Origin: Alphaproteobacteria bacterium
GTDB taxonomy: Bacteria; Pseudomonadota; Alphaproteobacteria; Rs-D84
Reading direction: 5' to 3'
NCBI GenBank assembly: GCA_009783145.1
Contig: WRHR01000006.1
Span: 1 to 63,743 of the forward strand
Length of the DNA stretch: 63,743 bases
Positions 37,944 through 45,911 of the stretch are shown in pieces. Positions within the stretch are counted from its first letter, which is position 1; each line of letters opens with the position of its first letter. A model generated the notes under the pieces. That model saw nothing but the letters and a program-made list of their open reading frames with translations, had not been told where the DNA came from and did not search any database. Made by a program: the position numbers and the translations under genes.

Positions 37944-38423
37944 ATGGATCTTACCAACCGCAATTTTCTGATTTCCAGCAACCACAGGCGCATCCAGCGC
38001 TTGTGGCAGTTCGTATTCACCGGATGGGGCCTGGTCCTGATTGCCGCGCTTATCGCGGGCTCCATAATCACCAAGAACCTCAGTTGGATACCCATTTCCG
38101 GAATCAGCATTTCGGACATAACGCAGAACCAGTTCAAGATGACCAACCCCGCATTTTCCGGCCTGGACAAGGACGGGAATCCTTTCGTCATAAAGGCGGA
38201 TATCGCGCGCCAGGAATACGACGCCCCGGATTTCGTGTTCTTGGACAACATCCGCGCAAAAATATCGCGCATTGACAAGGGCCGCAAAATCACGGACAAT
38301 ATAACCGCGAAAACGGGAAAATATAACAAGGTCAAAAAAGATATAACCCTGGTTGGGAACGTCCGCGTGGATTCGTCCAACGGGGATAAACTACTGACGG
38401 ACCAGTTGGTGATAAAATTATGA
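37944..38423 (+). CDS. lptC: LPS export protein LptC
   Basis: Inner-membrane component of the Lpt bridge that passes LPS to the outer membrane. One N-terminal membrane helix (about residues 24-44, FVFTGWGLVLIAALIAGSII) is followed by the periplasmic beta-jellyroll (NPAFSGLDKDGNPFVIKADIARQ, DNITAKTGKYNKVKKDITLVGNV) in 159 residues. lptB follows after a heptamer hairpin, and no lptA lies between them, unlike the common lptC-lptA-lptB order. A -10 box ends 8 nt before the ATG. Confidence 0.88.
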   Translation: MDLTNRNFLISSNHRRIQRLWQFVFTGWGLVLIAALIAGSIITKNLSWIPISGISISDITQNQFKMTNPAFSGLDKDGNPFVIKADIARQEYDAPDFVFLDNIRAKISRIDKGRKITDNITAKTGKYNKVKKDITLVGNVRVDSSNGDKLLTDQLVIKL

Positions 38424-38545
38424 TGGATGAGGGATGACGGATGATGGATGATGTAAAGTGATATAAGAATTATTTCTGAAAATTAAAAGAAAAAACTCTT
38501 ATTGTCCTTACATCATCCCTCATCAATCATCCGTCATCCATTGCG
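38424..38545. repeat. heptamer-arm hairpin element between lptC and lptB
   Basis: GATGGAT/GACGGAT-type 7-mers on the left (38424-38455) and complementary CATCC units on the right (38511-38543). The centre keeps only ATTGTCC of the usual core. Confidence 0.85.
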
Positions 38546-38559
38546 AGGCAAAGTGAGCA

Positions 38560-39288
38560 ATGAAACAAAGTGTCTTAAAAATAGAGCATCTTTCCAAGAA
38601 CTACGGCCGGCGCACGGTGCTGCGCGATATCAGCCTTGAAGTCTGGCAAGGCGAATCGGTCGGCCTGCTGGGACCGAACGGCGCCGGAAAGACAACGGCC
38701 TTTTACTGCATAACCGGACAGATAAAGGCGACCGGCGGACAGATATTTTTAAACAGCCAGAACATAACCCACCTTCCGTTCTATCAGCGGGCCAGATTGC
38801 ATATAGGATACTTGCCCCAGGAGAACAGCGTCTTTCATGGGCTTTCGGTCGAGCAGAATATAATGGCCATACTGGAAGTGGTCGAACCCAGCCGCGCAAG
38901 GCGCAAAAGAAAGCTTGACGATTTGCTGAATGAGTTTTCCATAGAACATCTGCGCCATTCGCCGTCCACATCGCTTTCTGGGGGCGAGCGCCGCCGCGTG
39001 GAAATCGCGCGCGCATTGGCAAATGATCCGAAATTCATCCTGCTGGACGAGCCGTTCGCAGGCATAGATCCAATTGCGGTGAACGAAATCCGCACCTTGG
39101 TGTCGCAGTTGAAGAACCGCGGGCTGGGAGTGATAATAACCGACCATAACGTGCGCGAAACTCTGGGCGTCACAGACCGGTCTTACGTGCTGCACGACGG
39201 ACAGATTTTAATACACGGCACGACGGAGAAAATAGTAAACGATCCCATGGTGCGAAAGGTATATCTGGGCGAGAACTTCAAAATGTGA
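38560..39288 (+). CDS. lptB: LPS export ABC transporter ATPase LptB
   Basis: The ATPase powering LPS extraction by LptFG. Walker A LLGPNGAGKTTAFY (about 37-50), Q-loop YLPQENSVF, signature LSGGERRRVEIARAL, Walker B FILLDEPFAGIDP and the H-loop DHNV are all present in 242 residues. The closeness to lptC confirms the LptB assignment. A small membrane protein gene starts 1 nt after its stop. Confidence 0.95.
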   Translation: MKQSVLKIEHLSKNYGRRTVLRDISLEVWQGESVGLLGPNGAGKTTAFYCITGQIKATGGQIFLNSQNITHLPFYQRARLHIGYLPQENSVFHGLSVEQNIMAILEVVEPSRARRKRKLDDLLNEFSIEHLRHSPSTSLSGGERRRVEIARALANDPKFILLDEPFAGIDPIAVNEIRTLVSQLKNRGLGVIITDHNVRETLGVTDRSYVLHDGQILIHGTTEKIVNDPMVRKVYLGENFKM

Positions 39289-39289
39289 T

Positions 39290-39568
39290 ATGAGGAAAGC
39301 AGCGGCTATTTCACTGATTGCGTTGTGCGGGTCGCACCTGTTCTGCTGCGTGCTGCCGGCGGTGCTGGCTATTTTCGGAATCTTCGGCACGGGCGCGGCG
39401 GACTTCTTTCACGGCTGGGTCGGAACCGCCTTGCTGATATTCGGAGCGCTTGCGTTAATCGTGTCGTTTTTGTTATATTTACGATGCCGCGAGAAAATAA
39501 ATATCTGGATTATCATCGCGGCGGCGGCGCTTTATGCTTTCTCGCTGACTATGCATTTCTTGCATTGA
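39290..39568 (+). CDS. small membrane protein (92 aa)
   Basis: Three membrane helices with an early Cys cluster (ALCGSHLFCCVLPAVLAIFG, then later CREK). The Cys pair within the first helix recalls small heavy-metal transport proteins of the MerC/MerT type, but the resemblance is weak and no function is claimed. It is tightly coupled to lptB. Confidence 0.65.
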   Translation: MRKAAAISLIALCGSHLFCCVLPAVLAIFGIFGTGAADFFHGWVGTALLIFGALALIVSFLLYLRCREKINIWIIIAAAALYAFSLTMHFLH

Positions 39569-39590
39569 TATAAAAAGGAAGGAAAGGAAT

Positions 39591-39662
39591 ATGTACGATT
39601 TTCCGGCCTGCGCCGGAATGACAACGGCAGAAGGAGCCGATGAAAAGGAAAGGAGAAAATAA
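39591..39662 (+). CDS. possible leader peptide before enolase (23 aa)
   Basis: A 23-codon frame (MYDFPACAGMTTAEGADEKE...) starts after AAGGAAAGGA and ends 4 nt before the enolase ATG. It contains a CCGGC...GCCGG palindrome. The strong ribosome binding site is the only support; it may simply be repeat-derived. Confidence 0.3.
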   Translation: MYDFPACAGMTTAEGADEKERRK

Positions 39663-40937
<1,275 letters not shown>

Positions 40938-40967
40938 GTGTTCCCCTCCTGTGGAGGGGAACACCAG
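40938..40967. repeat. CCCCTCC hairpin repeat after eno
   Basis: GTGTTCCCCTCC...GGAGGGGAACAC directly after the enolase stop. It may also serve as a 3' stem. Confidence 0.8.
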
Positions 40968-40984
40968 TATGAATATAACACCAA

Positions 40985-41176
40985 ATGACTATCATCGCCT
41001 TAAAATACATCTTCGCCGCTTTGCTTATAATCGTCATAATAATGGCGCCGGCATATCTGGCGCGCCAGATGAAAAAGGGCACGGTCGATATGGGCATAGT
41101 GCGATGCGGCAGTTGGCTGCTTGGCTGGACGGGCGTCGGGTGGCTGTTCGCTTTATGGTGGGCCGTGAAAAAATAA
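40985..41176 (+). CDS. superinfection-immunity-like small membrane protein
   Basis: 63 residues with two membrane helices: ALKYIFAALLIIVIIMAPAYLA and GSWLLGWTGVGWLFALWWAV. The WTGVGWLFALWWA end is the pattern of the Imm_superinfect family, named from phage T4 Imm but widespread in bacterial chromosomes with unclear roles. A strong terminator follows. Confidence 0.75.
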   Translation: MTIIALKYIFAALLIIVIIMAPAYLARQMKKGTVDMGIVRCGSWLLGWTGVGWLFALWWAVKK

Positions 41177-41203
41177 ACGCGGGCAAGCCCGCGTTTATTT
41201 TTT
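41175..41203 (+). terminator. intrinsic terminator
   Basis: AAACGCGGG/CCCGCGTTT hairpin followed by TATTTTTT at the end of the small membrane protein gene. Confidence 0.9.
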
Positions 41204-41298
41204 AATTAGCAATGCGCAAATAGCAATTAGCAAATGTGGCCGCGCGGCTACGCCGCGCACATTATTTGCTCTTTGCTCTTTGCTATTTGCTAATTTTT
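41204..41298. repeat. heptamer-arm hairpin element before ssb
   Basis: AATTAGC/AAATAGC-type 7-mers on the left and complementary TTTGCTC/TTTGCTA units on the right flank a GC-rich hairpin (GTGGCCGCGCGG...CCGCGCAC). The core is not the usual GTCC type. Confidence 0.8.
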
Positions 41299-41358
41299 CC
41301 CTTGCTTTCCCGTTATTTATTCGCTTTAATTTCCCTATGTAAAACAAAGGAAATAAAA

Positions 41359-41823
41359 ATGGCAGGAAGTTTGAATAGAGTGATATTAATCGGAAATATC
41401 GGCGGCGATCCCCAGGTTCGCGCCACGGGCAACGGACAAAAGGTGGTAAATTTCTCGCTTGCCACATCCGAACGCTGGAAAGACCGTCAAACTGGAGAGA
41501 TGAAAGAGCAGACCGAATGGCACCGCATCGTGATTTTCAATCCTAACCTTGCCGAAGTTGCGGAACGCATGCTGCAGAAAGGAACCAAGCTTTATATCGA
41601 AGGCCAATTGAAAACCCGCAAATGGCAGAACCAACAGGGCCAGGATGTTTACACGACCGAGGTTGTCTTGAATCAATTCTCAGGGCAATTGATAATCCTG
41701 GGCGGCGCCAAGGCTATGGAAGGCGGCGCAGGCGGCGATTACGGCGCGCCGTCCCAGCCGATGCCGAACGCCCCGCGCGAGGAAATAAACATCGCCCAGA
41801 TCGGGGATGACATTCCATTTTAA
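41359..41823 (+). CDS. ssb: single-stranded DNA-binding protein
   Basis: Coats ssDNA in replication and repair. The OB-fold (residues ~1-112) begins AGSLNRVILIGNIGGDPQVR and includes WHRIVIFNPNLAEVAERML, KGTKLYIEGQLKTRKWQ. A short Gly-rich linker leads to the acidic tip that binds partners, here DDIPF. 154 residues. The ATG at 41359 follows AAAGGAAA; upstream in-frame codons come from a repeat. Confidence 0.97.
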   Translation: MAGSLNRVILIGNIGGDPQVRATGNGQKVVNFSLATSERWKDRQTGEMKEQTEWHRIVIFNPNLAEVAERMLQKGTKLYIEGQLKTRKWQNQQGQDVYTTEVVLNQFSGQLIILGGAKAMEGGAGGDYGAPSQPMPNAPREEINIAQIGDDIPF

Positions 41824-41842
41824 AAATATTTAAATATATTCG

Positions 41843-41867
41843 AAAACGCCCCTTGGGGCGTTTTTTG
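41843..41867 (+). terminator. terminator of ssb
   Basis: AACGCCCC/GGGGCGTT hairpin with six Ts. Confidence 0.92.
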
Positions 41868-41884
41868 TTGCCCTGATTAATTTA

Positions 41885-41913
41885 TTGACAAATAGACTTT
41901 GGTGTTATATGCT
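41885..41913 (+). promoter_or_regulatory. promoter of the 163-aa protein gene
   Basis: A perfect TTGACA at 41885-41890 and TATGCT at 41908-41913, 17 bp apart. Similar ATTGACA-led promoters precede two other unrecognised genes (49524 and 55887). Confidence 0.65.
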
Positions 41914-41934
41914 TGAATAAAACCGAGACATAAA

Positions 41935-42426
41935 ATGAATTCAGGGACGACATCTTTTTCAGACGCTCTTCTTACCTTATTCGAGATAGACGACCAAAGA
42001 CAAGAGGAATGGGAGGCCGTACAAAGGCAAAAGCAAGAAACCACCCCCGGGGCGGTAACTTATTCCAACTATGCGAGCTATAAATTCCAACCAGGCCCGG
42101 AACCTGGAACTTTTCAGTATAATGTAAAAGACCGACTGGAAGACTTATTCAAATTATCGGGTAAGCCCTGGACATTGATAGAACTTTTCGCATGTGAAAA
42201 ACCGGGCGCCGATCCCGACGACAAGTCCATCTATGGATGGGCGACCGTTAAGAATAAAAGCGGCGCCATTATAGAAATGGGGCCCGATAATAGCATCCTG
42301 GTCGAAGAAACCCGGCAGCCCGGAGGGCATGGCCTTGCCCTGCTAGTTTTCATGGGGCGTCTGAACGGCAAAGAAAATTTCCGAATCCGATTTTATAAAG
42401 AATTGCTTAAAACCCGTAATAAATAA
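41935..42426 (+). CDS. hypothetical protein (163 aa)
   Basis: Not recognised. An acidic, helical start (FSDALLTLFEIDDQRQEEW) is followed by a compact-looking domain (NYASYKFQPGPEPGTFQYNV, then KDRLEDLFKLSGKPWTLIELF, YGWATVKNKSGAIIEMG). No signal peptide or membrane segment. A near-consensus promoter stands before it, but no Shine-Dalgarno. It sits alone between ssb and an exported repeat protein. Confidence 0.65.
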   Translation: MNSGTTSFSDALLTLFEIDDQRQEEWEAVQRQKQETTPGAVTYSNYASYKFQPGPEPGTFQYNVKDRLEDLFKLSGKPWTLIELFACEKPGADPDDKSIYGWATVKNKSGAIIEMGPDNSILVEETRQPGGHGLALLVFMGRLNGKENFRIRFYKELLKTRNK

Positions 42427-42474
42427 TAAAATCGCGGCAGTTTCGTCATTACGGCGCAAGCCGGGCGCAACATA

Positions 42475-43866
42475 TTATCTCCATTCCAGCGGAATGCATG
42501 GCGGCGTGCTGGTCGGATTATTCGGCCCACCGCAGTAATCATCCAGCTTGGTCGCGCCGCGATAGCAATTTTGGCCCTCCGATGGTACCATACCCGATGC
42601 TAGGGTCGACGGCCATTTCTGATATAAATATTGCCCGTCGCTTGTCGCCGACGGTCCGGTCAGCGATGAACTTTTATCAAATGTCCAATTGAACATCTGT
42701 GATTGCGCAACACCGGATATGCCATCGAACAATCCTTCGCCGATACCGGTCAAGTCGGTGCATTCGTAAAATGTGCTCCGGAACATAGAGTGTTGCGGTG
42801 CGCCACTGATGCCGACTCCGTCGAAGTGATTCGGGCCATGGAACAAATTCCCCGGAATTTTACCTGTCAGTCTTAGGCATCCGCCGAATGTGGCGACAAA
42901 CATATTGCCCGCCGGGGCGCCGTATATGCCGGCGAACAAATTTTCCGGAATGGGACCGGTAAGCCTTCGGCAATAATAGAACGTGGTAGCGAACAGCGAG
43001 TTTTTAGGCGCCCCGCGAATACCGGCAAACAGATTTTCTGGAATCGGGCCGATCAAAAACTGGCAATTATAGAATGTGCCTGAGAACATGCTATCTACCG
43101 GCGGACCATTTATGCCATCAAATAAATCCGCCGGAATGTTGCTAATCCAGGAGCCTGAGAATGTAGAAACGAATCGCGGAGTATGAAAAGTCCCGGCGAC
43201 GGGGTTATCCAATATTGGAAATATCCGCCCCAAACTGCCGACAATTCTGGTCATTTTGGTTTTGTTCAAGGTGTTTGCAAAGCTTATCGCCGCTGTTGAG
43301 TTGTTGGAATTATACCCCGTCGCCAAGCCGGTCAGTTTCACAATATAGGTTCCGGCGGCAGAGTAACTATGAGAATAAGCATCCAATGTTGTGCCGGTTC
43401 GGTTTTTTGTTTCAACGGTTCCATCGCCCCAATCTATTGTGAAACTCCCCTGCGCCGATATTTGAAAACTAAATGTTTTTTGCACCGGCCAGTCGGTAGA
43501 AAGGTCAAATATCACGCAAAACCCATCATCACAAAGCTTTTTTATCAACCCATCCACCGCCTGTATCACGCCGACCTTGTTGATTGCCTCGGGCGTCGCC
43601 AGAGTATGATTGCAATAGTTCGTCGTGCTGAACCCGTTCAATATCCTGTTTGCCACATCCACCGCGCACAGCATATACTTCACGTTCGCCGCCCAATGTT
43701 TCTCCGCAGGATTGGCAATCTTCACGTCCACTTTATGCTTTTGCTTGATGTATTCGTGAATGAACTCTATGTTCGCGACTTGATAATCATCGGTCGAAGC
43801 GGCCCATGCGCCTTGACCGCAAAGGAAGAATGAAAGAACACAAAACAGAGAAAGAAACTTTTTCAT
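42475..43866 (-). CDS. exported repeat protein with PKD-like domain
   Basis: 463 residues with a signal peptide (FLSLFCVLSFFLCGQGAWAA). An N-terminal Cys-containing region is followed by a PKD-like domain (SFTIDWGDGTVETKNRTGTT ... YIVKLTG, about 150-190) and then 4-5 imperfect ~33-residue repeats (GPIPENLFAGIRGAPKNSLF, ATTFYYCRRLT) that recall surface LRR/BspA-like proteins of gut and mucosal bacteria. Probably a surface or adhesion protein. It stands alone. Confidence 0.8.
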   Translation of the reverse strand: MKKFLSLFCVLSFFLCGQGAWAASTDDYQVANIEFIHEYIKQKHKVDVKIANPAEKHWAANVKYMLCAVDVANRILNGFSTTNYCNHTLATPEAINKVGVIQAVDGLIKKLCDDGFCVIFDLSTDWPVQKTFSFQISAQGSFTIDWGDGTVETKNRTGTTLDAYSHSYSAAGTYIVKLTGLATGYNSNNSTAAISFANTLNKTKMTRIVGSLGRIFPILDNPVAGTFHTPRFVSTFSGSWISNIPADLFDGINGPPVDSMFSGTFYNCQFLIGPIPENLFAGIRGAPKNSLFATTFYYCRRLTGPIPENLFAGIYGAPAGNMFVATFGGCLRLTGKIPGNLFHGPNHFDGVGISGAPQHSMFRSTFYECTDLTGIGEGLFDGISGVAQSQMFNWTFDKSSSLTGPSATSDGQYLYQKWPSTLASGMVPSEGQNCYRGATKLDDYCGGPNNPTSTPPCIPLEWR

Positions 43867-43976
43867 CGCTTCGGACAGATATTGACTGTTGAAAGTAGTA
43901 TATCAAAATACACCTGTGCAAAAAAGCAGAAATTAATCGATAATTGAGAATCAATAATTAGGGTCAGGATTCAATT

Positions 43977-43999
43977 AAAAAATCGCGCATCGCGCGATT
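43977..43999 (-). terminator. terminator of the CarD-family gene
   Basis: ATCGCGCG/CGCGCGAT-type hairpin with a T run on the minus strand, touching the stop codon. Confidence 0.85.
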
Positions 44000-44000
44000 T

Positions 44001-44561
44001 TTATGTCTCTTCTTCCGGCTCCTCTATATCGTCCTCGTCCGCGGCATTCAAATCTATTTCCTTTGGCACGCCGATGATTTCTTCTATCTTTTCAGAAGCT
44101 TCGTCCAGGTCCAGCTTGTGCAATACCGCGTATTCCTGAGCCATGCGCTCCAACGCGCGCAGGTAAAGTCCCCGCGCCGAGAACGTCATCTGGTCAGTCG
44201 CCACGCGGCGCTGCAAGTCGCGCACCACTTCCGCTACTTTCATCACGTCGCCGGAGTTTATATTATCTTCGTATATCGCGGCGCGGCGCGACCAGATCAT
44301 GCGTTTGACGCCGGCCTTGCCTTTGGCGCTCTCGATCGCTTCGCTCATTCTCCTTGTCGATACCAGCGGGCGCAGGCCCGAAAGCTCGGCCCGGTCCAGC
44401 GGCACGCGCAGGGTCATCTTATTACGTTCGAAATCAATCACCAGCAGCGAGATTTTCTGCCCGCCTATGGTCTGTTCTTCCACGCGTACGACCTTGCCGA
44501 CGCCCTGGGTCGGATAAACGACGAACTGCCCGTTCTTGAACTCTATTTTCTTTGACGCCAT
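44001..44561 (-). CDS. CarD-family transcriptional regulator
   Basis: An RNA-polymerase-binding regulator of the CarD/CdnL group that stabilises open complexes. The N-terminal Tudor-like domain is FKNGQFVVYPTQGVGKVVRVEEQ...LLVIDFERNKMTLRVPLDRA (residues ~8-60), followed by a helical DNA-binding part with WSRRAAIYEDNINSGD and LRALERMAQEYAVL. A long acidic tail (AADEDDIEEPEEE) ends it. 186 residues. Monocistronic with its own terminator. Confidence 0.95.
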   Translation of the reverse strand: MASKKIEFKNGQFVVYPTQGVGKVVRVEEQTIGGQKISLLVIDFERNKMTLRVPLDRAELSGLRPLVSTRRMSEAIESAKGKAGVKRMIWSRRAAIYEDNINSGDVMKVAEVVRDLQRRVATDQMTFSARGLYLRALERMAQEYAVLHKLDLDEASEKIEEIIGVPKEIDLNAADEDDIEEPEEET

Positions 44562-44629
44562 AAGCCCGCCTCTTGTGTAGGCATCCTCTCTTCAGAGCAT
44601 TATATCATAAAAAATCGGGATTTCAAAAA

Positions 44630-44652
44630 AAACTGGGGCCCCGGCCCCAAAG
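44630..44652 (-). terminator. terminator of the exported protein gene
   Basis: TGGGGCC/GGCCCCA hairpin with eight Ts on the minus strand. Confidence 0.85.
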
Positions 44653-44663
44653 TTCAAAGCCGA

Positions 44664-45257
44664 TTACTTTTTTATCACTGTCGGAGCCTTGATGCTGGCC
44701 CCGCCGCGGCGGATGCCGCCGCCGGTAGTGGTTATTCTTCTCAAGTCGGTTGCCGCGCCGGTTTCCGTTGCCCCGCATGCCCACTTGCCATTGGCGAATA
44801 TCGGTATCTGCCCCGGGGCGCAGCCCAGACCGTTGGCCGTTATGGACTGCCACGCAAAGCAATCGCCTTTCTGCGATGATAGGAACGAGACGCTGTCCTC
44901 GCCGCGGCGGGTATAAGCGCCGAATTCCGGGTTCCAGCGGCCGGCGACTTCGCCCGTGCACCATTTGCGATCGCCGAAGCACTCTATAGAATATCCGCCC
45001 GCGGCTTCCAAAAGGACGGGCCGGGTGGTCGCGACATAGCCCGACGCGGGAGTATTACCGCTGCCCATCGACCTGCCGTTTTCAAGGTCGCGGCACCAAA
45101 GCTTTTCGCACTTTTGGCTGGTGACACCTTCCAGCGTGCCGTTGCTTATCAAAACATACCCGGGGCCGCAGTTCGCGAATTTTTCCCCGGTGGGGAAAGC
45201 GTCGCCCGCAAAGCCGACGCATAAAATAAGGAAAAAAAGACCCGCAAGCTTCTTCAT
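44664..45257 (-). CDS. exported Cys-rich hypothetical protein (197 aa)
   Basis: Not recognised. Signal peptide LAGLFFLILCVGFAGDAF, then a domain with eight cysteines (FANCGPGY, QKCEKLWCRDL, IECFGDRKWCTG, GDCFAWQS, LGCAPGQ, WACGATE) that probably forms disulfides in the periplasm, and a basic tail. The start at 45257 gives the best signal peptide. It lies alone between carD and the BamE-like lipoprotein. Confidence 0.75.
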   Translation of the reverse strand: MKKLAGLFFLILCVGFAGDAFPTGEKFANCGPGYVLISNGTLEGVTSQKCEKLWCRDLENGRSMGSGNTPASGYVATTRPVLLEAAGGYSIECFGDRKWCTGEVAGRWNPEFGAYTRRGEDSVSFLSSQKGDCFAWQSITANGLGCAPGQIPIFANGKWACGATETGAATDLRRITTTGGGIRRGGASIKAPTVIKK

Positions 45258-45300
45258 GATTTGCATGTTATCATTTTTTTATTTGACAGCGCAAGGGTTA

Positions 45301-45415
45301 ATATGTGCAGGTGCAGGTAAAAAGTGAATGTGGATTAGAGAATATTAATAAGATTGTCCTTTATAAAGGACAATGCATATTGTTGCACTGACTTACCTGC
45401 ACTTGCACGAATTAC
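45301..45415. repeat. hexamer-arm hairpin element with GTCCTTTATAAAGGAC core
   Basis: GTGCAG units left, core palindrome at 45356-45371, TTGTTGCACTGACT, then complementary CTGCACTTGCAC right. The flanking GGATTAGAGAATAT is shared with 15361-15376. Confidence 0.9.
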
Positions 45416-45846
45416 TGTCCCAGTCCCGCCGGCGAGAACCTGCCGATGTTATTTATCAGCTCTTCAAACGCATTCAGCTCTATGGCGGCGGGAATTTCGG
45501 TTTCGCCGCTTGCGATGCTTATATCCGGCAAGTCGGCGTCGCGCAGGATTTTCGTTCTCAAAACCGCGCCGCCGTTCACCCATGCCAGCAATACGGTCTT
45601 GTTGTCATATTTCAGAGGAAGCGGGCCGCGATAGTTTTCATCCGCGCCATAGAAAATCCAAACTTTGTCGCCGTTGATGGTCTTGGCCTGAGGACTGCCG
45701 AACTTCTCTTCCAGCTGAGCGGTGGTTTTTATGTTTGACACCTGCGCATCCAAATCTTCGGGGAAAACATACCCGCGATGCTTGGTCTGGAAAGTGCAGG
45801 CACAGAGCATAGAGCATAGAGCAAAGAGCATAGATATTTTCTTCAT
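45412..45846 (-). CDS. SmpA/BamE-like outer-membrane lipoprotein
   Basis: 144 residues. A lipoprotein signal peptide (ISMLFALCSMLCACTF, lipobox Cys near residue 16) encoded by four AGAGCAT-type heptamers (45804-45831) is followed by a domain with the BamE-like pattern LEEKFGSPQAKTINGDKVWIFYG. BamE helps the BAM complex insert outer-membrane proteins; whether this is the true BamE or a paralogue cannot be settled here. Confidence 0.75.
   Translation of the reverse strand: MKKISMLFALCSMLCACTFQTKHRGYVFPEDLDAQVSNIKTTAQLEEKFGSPQAKTINGDKVWIFYGADENYRGPLPLKYDNKTVLLAWVNGGAVLRTKILRDADLPDISIASGETEIPAAIELNAFEELINNIGRFSPAGLGQ
45804..45831. repeat. heptamer array encoding a lipoprotein signal peptide core
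   Basis: AGAGCAT, AGAGCAT, AGAGCAA, AGAGCAT on the plus strand code in reverse for LFALCSMLCA. Confidence 0.9.
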
Positions 45847-45911
45847 AACGAATATTCTACATTTTATTTTAAGTCTTGTCTAGCGACTAACGACTAGCTA
45901 CTAGCGACTAA

